DNA of 64,000 nt from Dermacentor variabilis. Taxonomy: Eukaryota > Arthropoda > Arachnida > Ixodida > Ixodidae. The stretch lies in NCBI RefSeq assembly GCF_050947875.1, contig NC_134569.1:208885627-208949626 (forward strand). The letters are read 5' to 3'. The notes under the pieces are model-generated. The model was not told the origin of the DNA and searched no databases. It saw only the letters and a program-made list of their open reading frames with translations. Positions 45,757 to 58,542 of the stretch are shown here, one piece after another (position 1 is the stretch's first letter; every line of letters starts with the position of its first letter). Both the position numbers and the translations under genes were made by a program.

Positions 45757-46560
45757 TTGGGTAACAGAAGAATGCGAAGACGAAGCCGTTCTTGCTGCCA
45801 CCCACATGAAACGCTTTGGCACTGCCAAACTGGTGCTATTGCCAGCTTATTTGCCAGCCAATCAATACTGAAAAGGCAACTAGCGGAAGGCGACCTCCAC
45901 AGCCACGTAGCGGCACAGATACCACCGATATCGGCACATACCAAAACTGAACGCCTATTTTTCGCCAATGAACACGCCTCGTGGGGCGCAGGTAGGTGGA
46001 ATATAGTCGTCTTCACCAATTAATCTGCCTTCACGACCGTGAGCGGTTTCCAAAGGCGCATCTGACGTCCTGATTACTAAAGGTCTCACCTTCACTATGT
46101 GCAGAAGACCCCCTACTTGAGCGAAAGATGCGCAGTCAATGTGTGGGACGCAGTATCCAGAGGGAAACCTTGTGTGCTGCATTGGATAGATGGGAGCCGT
46201 ACACAAGAGAAATGGTGCGAAATACGTAATCTCGCCATGCTGTTATATGTTCAAGACGGCGCTATCCCGATAGTGATTTTATTTTTTCAACAGGACCTCT
46301 CCTCTGTGCACACATCACGAAAGTGGACGGACTTCAAATCTACCTTAACGTTAGAAGGCTTCGATGGCTACCAAAAGAGCCTATATCAACATAATTGAGC
46401 ATATATGGGGCAAAAGAAAGCTGAACATCTTGAGGAGCGAATGTCACGGCATTTTGGCAAGTGCGCTCTCGGTGGCGGTAGAAAGGAGGTGAGACTGTGC
46501 GAATGTCGACTCCAGCTTCTTTGGCGCAATGTACATTTCGCTGCCTTCTCGAAAAGAGGG
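45757..46560 (+). pseudogene. Second Tc1/mariner transposase relic
   Basis: Blocks in changing frames follow the Tc1 order: an N-terminal fragment with EECEDEAVLAATHMKRFGTAK, then RWNIVVFTN at the first catalytic site (asparagine where aspartate is usual), SGFQRRI, VWDAVSRG, then FFQQDLSSVHTSRK with the second aspartate present, and INIIEHIWGKRKLN with the glutamate. Several stops (for example after 46021) and shifts show it is old. It lies on the opposite strand to the full-length Tc1 transposase and differs from it, so it is a separate insertion. Confidence 0.75.
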
Positions 46561-46969
46561 TGTCATGAATCTCCAAGGAGGCATAACCCGACACTGGGCC
46601 TGAGGTGACGTGCAAAGACATACGAATTAATTCACTAAAATTTGGCGTCGCGTACAGCTGAATCCTAACCCTTTCAGTTGCATTCGTTTACGCCATCTTT
46701 TTAATTGTTAAGAGTATGACTACATAGGATAATATCTCTATTAAATTGCTTGAATTTGGTGACGCAGTATCAAAATGGGCATTGCATCTTTTCATATATT
46801 CGCATAAAAGTGCTTTCGATATAAAAATAGCGCTGAGCCTCAAGGGCGTAGGGGGGGGGGAGGTCTGGTGCTAGAGATACCTAACGCAGTAAAAAAGCAC
46901 ATTTTACTACAACATGACGACGCAATGAGAATCCCTACTGAACTAGTCTTGCCAGTTAATTGGAGTGAT
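46561..46969. other. Unassigned spacer with G10-type run
   Basis: No gene seen. A run of about ten G lies near 46851-46860. Degenerate arm-like words (GTGATAGCT, CATTT) begin to appear after about 46960. Confidence 0.35.
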
Positions 46970-49888
46970 AGCTTAGCAGGGGTTCATATGTTCGTTCCTG
47001 TAATATGTGTCATGCCTAGTTACTAAAAGGGCGCACTGTGATAGAACATAGTCATGTTACACGAATCGTTAGCTCATTTGCAAAGTGAGCTTTATGTAAA
47101 GAAAGCCCAAGAGAGACGGATGCCACCTTGTTTGCTATCTATAATGTGTGCATAGAAGAGTGCACTATGCTGAGATGTCCTGTCATGTAACACTACTCAT
47201 TAAGTTTCAGCGTGTTAGCTCATTCAGTGATAGCTGAACAGGGCTTTAAAACCATTCAGATAAGTGTGTACCAAGACTGAGCAGATGAGGAGTCCACCAT
47301 GTCCGGACGGGGTCATGTAGCACTAATCATTTGTAATTGCCTCGTGTGAGCTGATTATAGTGATAGTTGACCAGGGCTTGGAAGGCCATTTCGTTTGATA
47401 TACATCATGCATGTAGAAAACCATTGCATCACACCCGAAAGTGGTCATGTGGCCAAATATATTAGTGACTCGGTCGTTACCATTCATCGATTTGATAGTT
47501 GAAGAGGATTTCAAAAACGATATTGGTTGACATGCATATCATGCTCTGGGATAGAAGAACGGTGCACTGGGTCGCTATGTGGCACATTTATTGCAGTCAC
47601 TAGTGTTTACCTAGTGTGAGCACATAAGAGTCATAGCGGAACCAGGCTCCCAATACAATTTCGTTTGATATGCATCAGGCCAGGATACAAACGAGTGCAA
47701 TGCTTTCGAATACGGCCACGTGGTAACAGTCACTTGCGACAACATGAAGCCACATTGTAGCGATAGTCAGATGGCTACAAAAACCATTTCGTTTGATATG
47801 CATCAAGCCAGGGTACACAATAGGGTAGCATGTCCAAAAGTAGTCACGTGACCTGAATCACTACTGACTTGTCCGTGTCAACTCGTCACTCTCGTATTCA
47901 AAGAGAGCGTATCCATCCGCGTCATTTCATATGCGTCATGGGCATGTAGAGATAGTTCCCAGCGCCATATATGGTGATCGTGCGTCCCTAATCACTAGTG
48001 ACTAGGTCATGTGGTCTCATCATGGTGGTAGTGAGCCAGGCTTCGAAAACCATTTCGTTTGATATGCATCAACCCTGGGTAGAAGAGCACTGCACTCGAC
48101 TAAATTTTGGTCATGTGACTACATCACTAGTGATCATGCAATGTGGACTCATTTAATAATAGCCAGACTGGGCTACAAAAACCATTTCGTTTGATATGCA
48201 TCAAGCAAAGGTACACTATATGGCAGCATGCCCGAAAGTAGTCACGTGACCTGAATCACTACTGCATTGTCCGTGTCAACTCTCTCACTCTCGTACTCGA
48301 AGAGAGCTTCTCCATCCGCGTCATTTGATTGCGTCATGGGTATGTACAGATAGTTTGCAGCGCTATATATGGTGATCGTGCCTCCCTAATCTCTAGTGAT
48401 TTGGTCATGTGACCTCATCATGGTGGTAGCTGAGCCGGGCTTCGAAAACCATTTCGTTTGATATGCATCATCCCTGGGTAGAAGAGCACTGCACTCGACT
48501 GAACTTTGGTCACGTGTCCACGTCACTAGTGATCATCCAACGTGAACTCATTTAGTGGTAGCAAGACTGGGCTACAAAAACCATTTCTTTAGATATGCAT
48601 CAAGCCATGGTACACAATATGGCAGCATGTCCGAAAGTAGTCACGTGACCTGAATCACTACTGACTTGTCCGTGTCAACTCGTCACTCTCGTATTCAAAG
48701 AGAGCGTATCCATCCGCGTCATTTCATATGCGTCATGGGCATGTAGAGATAGTTCCCAGCGCCATATATGGTGATCGTGCGTCCCTAATCACTAGTGACT
48801 AGGTCATGTGGCCTCATCATGGTGGTAGCTGAGCCAGGCTTCGAAAACCATTTCGTTTGATATGCATCAACCCTGGGTAGAAGAGCACTGCACTCGACTA
48901 AATTTTGGTCATGTGACTACATCACTAGTGATCATGCAATGTGGACTCATTTAATGATAGCCAGACTGGGCTACAAAAACAATTTCGTTTGATATGCATC
49001 AAGCAAAGGTACACTATATGGCAGCATGCCCGAACGTAGTCACGTGACCTGAATCACTACTGCATTGTCCGTGTCAACTCTCTCACTCTCGTACTCGAAG
49101 AGAGCTTCTCCATCCGCGTCCTTTGATATGCGTCATGCGTATATAGAGAAAGTTTTCCACCGCCCGTTGCGATGGCCATGCGTCCCTAACCACTAGTGAC
49201 ATGTTCATGTGACCTCATCATGGTGGTGGCAGAGCCGGGCTTCGAAAACCATTTCGTTTGATATGCATCATCCCTGGTTACAAGAGCAGTGCACTCGACT
49301 GAACTTTTATCGGTTGACATACATGAAGCCAGGGTACGAAATAGGGCAGCATGTCAGAAGATGGTCGCGTGACCAGAATCTCTAGCGACTTCGTCATGTA
49401 AACTTGTCATGCTCAGAGCCAAGCAGGGCGTTGAGACCCTAGTCGTTTCACATGTGTTGTGTCTTGGGTGCAAAAAAATACGCCTCCTGAATGTGGTCTC
49501 GTGAGAGGAATCAATGTGACACCATGTGAGATCATTTAGTCATAGTGAAACTGAGCTTCAAAAACCGTTTCCGGGATGGGCGTGACGCTTGAATTGCGTT
49601 TCACTGCATATTTAATCCGTTTGCATCAAATTGACTTCAATTTTGTAATAACGTGACGCAGGCAAATTGGTGCTCTGAGCAGAAAATTTTTCATCTGCTG
49701 AAAGAGGGCGCCTGTAAAACCGTGGAGCCACAGACTGCAAGCTGTTTTCCTGATGGGGTGTACAGTCACTTCCCGGAACAGCACTTTCTCCCAGAATTCC
49801 TAGCGAGTGTTGTCGCAACGCAAGCCGTGGAGCGAGGTCCAGTCGGCGCTCGGACGTTGCAACTCATATTGAGCGCGGTAGTATGCGT
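46970..49888 (-). repeat. Right inverted arm: about four to five 399-bp units plus unique outer part
   Basis: The marker GTCACGTGAC recurs at 47843, 48241, 48640 and 49039, about 399 bp apart. Units alternate: the first and third are almost identical, as are the second and fourth, giving a higher-order period of about 797 bp. Toward the centre (46970-47600) units become progressively more degenerate. The outer part 49490-49888 is non-repetitive and matches the left arm's outer part inverted. A minus-strand frame of 68 codons at 49612-49818 corresponds to 28006-28203. Each unit carries ATATGCATCA and CACTAGTGAT. Confidence 0.88.
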
Positions 49889-50441
49889 TCACAACCAGCG
49901 CAAGGAATCCGGTACACGGCGCCCGGGAACTTGTCTTTCGCAATCTTTTCCTTCACCGGCACCAGAGCGTGCCTGAGATTGCGCGTAGGGACTTGTTTTC
50001 TTAATCCGGAGAAGCCGTTTTCTTAATCACGGAGAGGCAATCATCTGCGTACCCAAGGACGGTCCTTGGACGTGGTGTGAAGCTCGAGAGGGTGCGAGAG
50101 TATAGCGAATCCCCTTCGAAGTGAATAACAATAATAATAACTTTATTCAGGTCAATATGCAAGACTGGTATGCGACAACGTCTGGATCCTTAGCCATAGA
50201 CTAGTTATGGATCCATTCAGATATATAAAGGAAAATGAACGGTTCAGACAAGGGCACAATAATTTTTTTGTTTGGGATCAAACAAACAAAAAAAGAAAGA
50301 AGGAAGTGCAAACAAAGAAAACCACCAAACTATGGGGCAGACCGCCGCAGGCGCGAAAATGCCACGGCGCCTTCCGGCTCGGGCGCGCGCCATCCGCCGC
50401 ATGGCGACAACACAGCCATCAGCACCCACAAGCGGAAAGGC
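49889..50441. other. Spacer with LINE-like 3' end on the minus strand
   Basis: At 50122-50148, read on -, an AATAAA (50142-50147) is followed by TTATTATTATTG, the look of a LINE 3' end with a (TTA)n tail. The rest to about 50300 could be its 3' untranslated region, but no coding part is visible. The segment 50330-50440 is GC-rich. Confidence 0.4.
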
Positions 50442-52784
50442 TTAAGGTACGGACACACTGGCGTCAAAACGCGCGCGGCACGCCACCGGCGGCGCGCCGC
50501 GTGCCGCGAAACCTGCCGCGGAAGCTTTTTGTTTCTGCCGCGCAGAGGATGGGTCGAGGAGCCATTTCCGGCGGCTTGCTGCGTGCCCCTAACCAATGAG
50601 AGACGTCCGGGCTTTCTCCTAAGCGCCACCGCTTGGCTACTGCCTAAGTTAACTTCCAGCGGCGGCGGCGGAACCACGATCGACGACCGAGCGCTCCGAG
50701 CCAGCCGCGACAAACAGCGCTAGTGCTTGATATGCACCCACGTGCTCGTGTGCATCCACGTTGAAAAATGAATTTGAGCCGGCAGAACATAATAGAGCAA
50801 TTTCTGGAGACTGTTCGCTTGTTCCCCTTTCTATGTGATGAAACTCCCCCGGAGTATAAAGATAAGGCCGCCAAAATGAACCGGTGGGCGATCATCGGCA
50901 GAACATTCGATCTGACTGGTTAGTTGTTTTCATTCTTTATCTGAGCTTCCGCTGAATGTTCACTGTGCGGGGGTGAGCACACTTGTTTAGAGTGCTCTAG
51001 CGGTGTGCTGCGGAGCAAATGAAATGGAATCTCGGTTTCCTACGGGCATGGTGATTTTGCCTGAGCGGTTCGCATGTCGTATCAGGCTGCGCGCTTCGTA
51101 CAGCGCCGCTTGAGCACTCAAACAAGTTGCTCATCTTTTCATTTTGCAACCTTTCTTGGTGATACACAGTGGCATTTCTGTAGGGCCGCAAGCAGCCGCA
51201 AAATTTAAAAATTGGAAGGATCGGTGGCTCAAAATTGTGTCGGCTTCGGAGGGGGCCCGGAAAAGTGGCGCCGGAGGAAAGGCCGGAAAGGTCCACACGA
51301 AGTGAACACTTTTTGACATCGTGGATGGCATACTGAGGCACACACCACATTATGCGGAAAGGTAAAAACAAAAGGAAACTTAGTTGCCTAGCCATCTGCG
51401 CCAACTCAAACCTGGCATTGATAACTTCACTAGTGTCTCCTGTCCTACCACTCTTTTTTAAGCCGCTTTCTTCGTGTTTAATATCTTTTTACCTGCTTTG
51501 ACTGCCCAAGCATCTGTGTTTTTAAGAATTTATTCCCTTCAGCTGCGCTGGTAGCTTCGCTATTGTAATTTTTACATTACCTTCTTCCTGGCGAGAAATC
51601 TGCAGGGATTGCATCAAAACCCCTCAAATTTTATATTTCAGGTCTTCATCAAATGTGCCCCCAGAAGAGGACGTGTACGTTAAGTCTTATTTCCATAAGC
51701 GTAACTTCAGTTTATAAAGCTTCAAGTTATTGAACTTGTCATGCATCTGTGCTTTTGCGCAGCTCCATTCTGCCATCTCCACTGTCAACCAACAGCCCTT
51801 CCAGTCCGAGTCTGTAGGCCAGGTGTGCACCTCATTGTTTGCTTACCATAACGGTTACTACAGTGAAACAGTTTATGTACAACATTGTCATTTCATTCAC
51901 CTGTGCAGCTGTATATCAAGCCCGGCTGCTACGCTTTTTCCAGAAAGGTAAGCTGTACTAATTGTGTCATTACCCACCAATAGTAATAACATCCTCTGTC
52001 TTTATATAATGCAGGTACTCTGACAGCCCCAATGATATTACTGATGAAGACGATTTGAGGTAGGTGGTGATTTTCAGTTTTCCTAGCCGTGGTGCATCAC
52101 AGGTTCCATATCCATACACCCTTTCCACAAGCCTTTCACGTATAAGAGTGGGTCCACTCTATTATGCTGCACTCCCATAGAAAAGGATTAGTTTTATGTG
52201 CATACAAATCTTGGCTTAGTTGCTGTCATGACTCGCCGCAGGTGTGCAGTTTCAAGTGAATCACACACTCAACACTGCATTGTAATGTGCTGGCAAAAAC
52301 GTTTAAGTGTCCTATTTAATGACTGCACGTCTAAAAACTGCAACAAGGTGTGAAACCAAGCTTTCGGGTACGAGTGTGATGTTTCTTGCTCCTTTTCATA
52401 GCATTGCAAGTAGACATGTTTTTTGCACGGCATAAATGGCAGCATATTTATTTTTTTCTATAGGCTCCCCAGCACATCAGAAGGTGCGGCATCTGCTGCT
52501 GGCTCTTCACGGTAAATTACTGTTCACTTCCTTGTGGCGGAACCTTCGTCTTTTTCTTACTTTCCACCTTTACTGTCTCCTTGTCATTTCTTTATTACTT
52601 CCGACCTTCCTGGCAGCAAGGGTTAACCTTGTGTGAGTAGCCAACCTTGGTTATATCATATTGGGTTATAGCGGCAATGTACAGCTGGCGTTTGCAGGCC
52701 CTGTGTTTCAGGCCCTGCAGCGTCCCCTTGTTGGGACTCCATGGTGGGTGGCTGGCGTTGCTGCCGAAAACTACACGTCCACAC

Positions 52785-54123
52785 ATGGCTACTTCCTTCC
52801 CTCCACTACCTGATCGTCCTCAGAAAAGAGGGCGCACCGATGAAGTCTTTCAATTTTTTGGCCGCCAAAAAGAATCGTTCCCGCGTTTCCATGCCATCCA
52901 TTCTGCAAAACCAGATAAGCCAGTACGAACAATCTCACCCTTCCTTGTTTCCAAGTCATTGACTGAAGCCTTTGTCCTGGATATAACGCGTCGCGGATGG
53001 CAAGCGGTGATCTCCTCCTGGAGCTCCGCGCTCAAAAACAATACGAAAAATTGTCAACACTAGTGTCATTTGGGGAAACCCAAATAATTATAACCCCGCA
53101 CCGCACGATGAACACCACCCGTGGTGTTGTCTCTGACGATGACTTGATGGAGCTCACTGAGGCTGAACTCTTGGAGGGCTTCAGTGACCAGAATGTTATA
53201 AATGTTAGACGAATTAAGATGAGGCGAGATGGAAAAGAAATCAAGACGAAACACCTGATACTCACGTTCGGCTCAAGTGTCCTTCCCGAGTCCATCGACG
53301 CCGGTTATATCAAACTTCGTGTTCGACCATACGTTCCCAATCCTCTCAGATGCTTCAAGTGCCAACGTTTCGGCCACAGTTCACAGAACTGTCGAGGCCG
53401 GCTGACTTGTGCCAAGTGCAGTGACAAAGGACATTGCTCAGAAACGTGCCAGAACACTCCACATTGTGTTAACTGTGATGGCGAGCATGCCGCATACTCG
53501 CGCGCCTGCCCGTCCTGGAAAAAAGAAAAAGAAAATGTGACCATAAAAGTAAAAGAAAATATCACTTTCAAAGAGGCACGGAGGCGGGTGTCATACCTGT
53601 CTAAGTGGCAGCTTTGCCATGTGGCGCGTAAGGGGGGGCAGCGTCACAACGGCCTCCGGCGGCTGTCCGACCCACAAGCAGTGAGTCGGCAGTTACGCCA
53701 TCTGCCCCCGCGGCGGTTGCAGCTAGCGCTGCTCCGTCAACACAGCAGGGGGGACCATCGACCCCGAAGGTGGGCGCAGCTGAGGCTGCCCAAACCTCCC
53801 CGGCCCCTCCCAGCGCTGGCAACAGCCGGCGCAGCCAAATCCCGCAGGGTGCCCCATCGACCTCCGGGCTGGTGGGCGCAAGGGTCTTGCCTTCCGAGGC
53901 AGGACTCACTCCGAAAACTTCTCGCTCTCAAGAGCATGTGTCCAGCGCCTCGCCAGAGGCAATAAACACTACACCTGTCCTCAAGGCGCACCAAACGCCT
54001 AAGGAGCGGCGAGGCTCCCTCGAACGCTCCAGAAAGGGCAGAACCCCCGTTACAGGGCCTCAAAAGAGCTCTAACCTAACACATCACTTCCGTTTCCGTA
54101 AACACAGCATAAATTTTCTTTAA
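52785..54123 (+). pseudogene. LINE copy 2 ORF1, frameshifted
   Basis: The ATG at 52785 opens ATSFPPLPDRPQKRGRTDEV, and this first frame ends out of register near 52990. The central frame (52997 on) holds GDLLLELRAQKQYEKLSTLV and three knuckles: CFKCQRFGHSSQNC, CAKCSDKGHCSETC and CVNCDGEHAAYSRAC. The frame changes again near 53630 to the Pro/Ala/Ser-rich tail (53770-54123). Knuckle spacing is complete, unlike the rest. The protein would bind LINE RNA. Confidence 0.85.
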
Positions 54124-56465
54124 ATATGGATACGCAAATCATACCATGGAATGTCAGAGGTCTTCTAAAGAATCTTCATGACGTGCAAGAACTCATCCAT
54201 AAACACAATCCAAAAGTGCTGTGCCTACAGGAAACACACTTAAAACCAAAACACACAAATTTTCTTCGACAACACGTTACTATACGCAAAGATCGCGATG
54301 ATGCTCTCGCATCATCGGGCGGTGTTGCAATTATAATTCAAAAAAGCATAGCCTGTCAACGTTTGCAGCTACGAACGGCCCTTGAGGCAGTGGCAGTTCG
54401 AGTCATTCTGCTAGACAATCTTATCACTATTTGCTCACTTTATATACCCCACATTATAAACTAAGCAAACATGAATATCAGTCCTTTATTGATGAATTGC
54501 CAGAACCCTACGTTGTTCTTGGAGATTTCAATGCACATAACTACCTGTGGGGCGACCCTCGTATAGATGCGCGAGGACGTCTTCTCGAACAGTTCCTCTT
54601 TTCTTCTGGTGCTTGTCTGTTGAATAAAAAGGAACACACATATTACTCTCTTGAAAATAGAACCCATTCTTCCATAGACCTTAGCATAGTCTCCCCGTCT
54701 GTACTGCCTGAACTTGAATGGAAGTTACCGACAACCCTTACAGCAGCGACCACTTCCCTATACTGCTAAGATCACCGAAAGAAAATGAATATCCACCACA
54801 CGCTCCTAGATGGAAGGTTGAGACAGCTGATTGGGAGAAATTTCGATCTCTGTCTAGTATCTCATGGGCTGACTTGTCTTCGTTAGGAATTGATGCTGCA
54901 GTCGAGTTCTTTACAGCATTCATAATAGATGTCACATCTAAATGCAATCCGAAGTGAGTGGTCTGGCATGCAAACGACGTGTGCCGTGGTGGAACAGCGA
55001 ATGTAGGATCGCCTGTATGAATCAGAACAAGGCGTGGGGGTTGCTACGCGCTCCTCCCACTGCAGGGAATCTTCTGAACTTTAAAAAATAAAGTCCCAAG
55101 GCAGGCGAACCCGCCGACAGGCCAGAAGAGAAAGCTGGCACAAGTTTTTATCAAGTATTAACTCGTTTAGGGATGAGGCCAAAGCCTGGAACAGAGTAAA
55201 CAGGATTAGAGGGCGGCAAACACATTCACTCCCCCTGGTAAACACACAGGGAGATACACTGCAAGACCAGGCCGACTCACTTGGGGAATATTTTGAGAGC
55301 GTGTCAAGTCCAACAAATTATACACAATCCTTTCTCAAACACAAAGAAACAGAAGAAAGTAAGCCATTACCAAGGTCGAGAGAATGAGCCTTACAACTTT
55401 CCCTTTAGCACTGCCGAGCTAAGAGCTGCCTTGATCACATGCAAGAGCTCTGCACCAGGACCTGACAGAATTATGTACGACATAATTAAGAACGTACACA
55501 CTGATACACAATTGACTTTACTTGCACTTTTTAACACTATTTGGGCTGCTGGATATCTTCCACTTGCATGGAGAGAAGCGATTGTGATTCCCATTCTGAA
55601 GCACGGTAAAGATCCTTCGTTGGCGTCAAGTTACCGCCCGATAGCCCTCACAAGTTGAATTTGTAAGCTGTTTGAGAAAATGATTAATCGGCGACTCATA
55701 CATTTCCTGGAATAAACCAAATGCTTGATCCCTTTCAGTGTGGCTTCAGGGAAGGGCGGTCCAGAATTGATCACCTTGTGCGCATTGAGGGAAACATTCG
55801 CGACGCCTTTCTACATAAGCAATATTTCCTATCCGTGTTCCTCGATATGGAGAAGGCGTACGACACAACGTGGCGCTACGGAATCTTGAGAGACTTGTCG
55901 GGAATGGGCATCCGTGGCAATATGCTCGCCCTAATAGAAAGCTATTTGTCCAGCCGTACCTTCCGAGTAAAAGTCGGTATGCACTGTCGCGTTCTTTTAC
56001 GCAGGAAACTGGTGTACCCCAAGGAGGTGTGCTCAGCTGCACTCTTTTTATTGTTAAGATGAACACACTACGTGCTTCACTGCCACCGGCCATTTTTTAT
56101 TCCGTATACGTCGACGATATACAAATAGGCTTTAAATCGTGCAACCTCGCAGTATGCGAGAGACAGGTACAGCAGGGCCTGAACAAGGTTTCCAAGTGGG
56201 CTGACGAAAACGGATTTAAGATCAACCCCCACAAAAGCTCTTGTGTTCTTTTTACTAGAAAGAGAGGCCTGGCTCCAGATCCTTGTGTTCAACTGAGTGG
56301 ACATCAAATACCTATCAACAAAGAACACAAATTTTTAGGTATTATACTTGAGTCCAAGCTCACTTTTATACAGCACATTAAATATCTTAAAGAAAAATGT
56401 CTAAGGACAATGAACTTGCTTAAAGTTCTATCCCACTCAACATGGGGTAGCGACAGGAAGTGTCT

Positions 56466-56504
56466 GATGATGATGATGATGAATGATGATGATGATGATG
56501 ATGA
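56466..56504. repeat. (GAT)n microsatellite inside LINE copy 2 RT
   Basis: Two runs of GAT/ATG triplets joined by GAAT. Copy 1 has a 12-base coding sequence at the same point (about 34817-34830). The frame is kept across the run, giving Met then Asp repeats. The triplet is the complement of the LINE's own (TCA)n tail unit. Confidence 0.85.
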
Positions 56505-56603
56505 AAGCCTAATTCGATCACGATTGGACTATGGTGCCGTCGTATATAACTCTGCCGCTCCGAGCGCACTAAAGATCCTAGATCCTATCCACCATCTAGG
56601 TAT

Positions 56604-57342
56604 TGTTGGGGTTGGAGGACGGACTTCGGGATGAAAAAACAAACTTGGGAGGTTTTATTCTACATTATATACAGAGAGGTGAGAGTCATGTAACAGTCGT
56701 ACAGTCATTACGGGCCGGCAGCAACTCGGACGCTGCGGCCCGCGGCAAGAAGTTCGAGAGAGGTGAATCAGGGAAACAGGGAATGCTCTGGTCTCTCTGG
56801 AATGCTTCTTTTAAACCCTTCGAGGACTGGAAGTCGCGTCAAGTTCGGCCAATGGGAGAGCCCGCTCAGATGACGCCACCTTCGGCCAATGGTAGGCACC
56901 CGTGCGGTGATGTCACACCCGGCGGCTCCCCGCAGTCTTGCCTTGCTGTGGTGCAATGCTCTCTTCAAAGGCGGAGAAGGGGCATGATTGGGCCCCATTG
57001 TCCGAGGCTCACCTGCTCCCGGTGGTACAGCCCCGCTGAGGTGGCAAATGCCTTCAAAGGCGACCGGTGCGACGCTGCCAGGCCTTCCCGGAACATCGCA
57101 GCCGTCTTGTTTCGGGACCCACTTTCCTTGCAACAATGCCGGGCGATCCCTTCGTTTTCTGGAAAACTCAAGCATTGAATAGCTACCGCGGCGTACGAAC
57201 TTGTTGGCACGTGAACTTGTTGGCTCGAGCGATCCTCTGGAATGTGTCATCCGCGTTTCTGCATCCCTTACTTAGAAGTGGCGCGATTCGAAGTGGTCTG
57301 GGGAATTTGAAGTAGGCTCAGGAAACAGCTCCATATCTAACA
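56604..57342 (-). repeat. LTR (3' LTR in element orientation)
   Basis: 739 bp, TG...CA ends. A minus-strand AATAAA lies near 56660, consistent with transcription on -. Open frames of up to 191 codons occur in both LTR copies identically and overlap on both strands; they are unlikely to be genes. Confidence 0.9.
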
Positions 57343-58542
57343 GCTCGTCCTCGCCCCGGTTGTTCTGAATGGCCGGTGAACTCAATTCGCTGGCCATGAG
57401 GAACGCTGAAAGAACCTGCAGGGTATTGGTGTCGAGCCTCGAATGACGAACTTCGGGATCCTGGGCCCTGGAGAACATACGTCAAACAAACAAAACAACA
57501 CAGCGCTGCACCACGTGTAAGCGCAGGCTCTTCACCCCTGACTCGCCAGGCTATTATTGAGTCAAAATCAACCCTGATCTTTTATTTCCCCAATTTTGAC
57601 AAAGCAGTTCCAACCACCCTTCCAAACAGCTATCCATTTCTCCTCGATTGCCGACAAGACGAGAGTACTATTGTTGTTGCAAAACAAAAGGGTCGTTGAC
57701 GATGCAAACAACAAATGAAAACAGCCGAACATAACTTAAGTGGCCTAACTACACGAACAGCCTGTTTCCAATCTATCGCAGTGGCGTACTTATCGCACGT
57801 ATTGGTGCGACTGAACAATCTGGTCAACCTCACAAGTACGTAATCACAAGCGCACTAGCCTTGTGGTCACTAAACAGAACGCGTACTTGTGTTGTAGGCA
57901 AACTTTTCATTTACGCTTACTCACGTTTCTTCCCTGAAAGTCCTACAGGACACGTGATTTAAGCGAACAATTAAACTTGCGGGACCTACACACTCCGCAG
58001 AACCCTTAAAATAATGCGTCTTTTAATAACTCGTTACACGCATACTTATCAGAGAAGTCAGAATACGGCTGCCCTCAACACACACGAGCAACCCAGTCAT
58101 AAATCTGCTTCCTTCTGTCCACACAGGACATGCGCTAAGGGAACTAAGAACGCTTCTCAGTGCAAATCATGCACTCACTGAAAATCTACGCGCTTAACCT
58201 TAGAAAATTCAACAACACTTAAAAAGAAAGAAGGTTAAATAACACACGCGCTTTACCATAGGCCTTTCGACGATAACCTTGACCTTCAGGTTACTCACAC
58301 ACACACACAAAAAGAAAGCCTATATACTTATTAATGAACATCTCGCGAGCACAGGTTTACATAAAACGCATCTTTCAAATTTCGGAGCTTCTCAAACGGA
58401 AACAAACAAAGCTCAAACCTTACACATTGAAAGAAATCCTAGTCTCAATTCGCGAAAACTTTCCGATGTTCAAAAATAAAACAAAACACTTCATTTCTAC
58501 GGAAGCGCTCTTGGCCTCCCTTTCCAAACGTTTTCGACTGAC
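57343..58542. other. Non-coding 3' interior of the TR-GAG-like element
   Basis: About 1.2 kb of AT-rich sequence between the gag-like stop and the 3' LTR. A minus-strand frame at 57272-57478 crosses the LTR boundary (SRLDTNTLQVLSAFLMASEL) and might be the relic end of a lost downstream ORF. Nothing else is recognised. Confidence 0.45.

Noticed and set aside
47843..49048. CRISPR-like regular repeat spacing
   Set aside because: The 399-bp units are long, contiguous and without unique spacers, in eukaryotic DNA; this is a satellite-type array.
51641..51677. Extra exon of the MADF/BESS gene (SSSNVPPEEDVY)
   Set aside because: Has usable splice signals, but its inclusion breaks the phase of the downstream exons, which join correctly without it.
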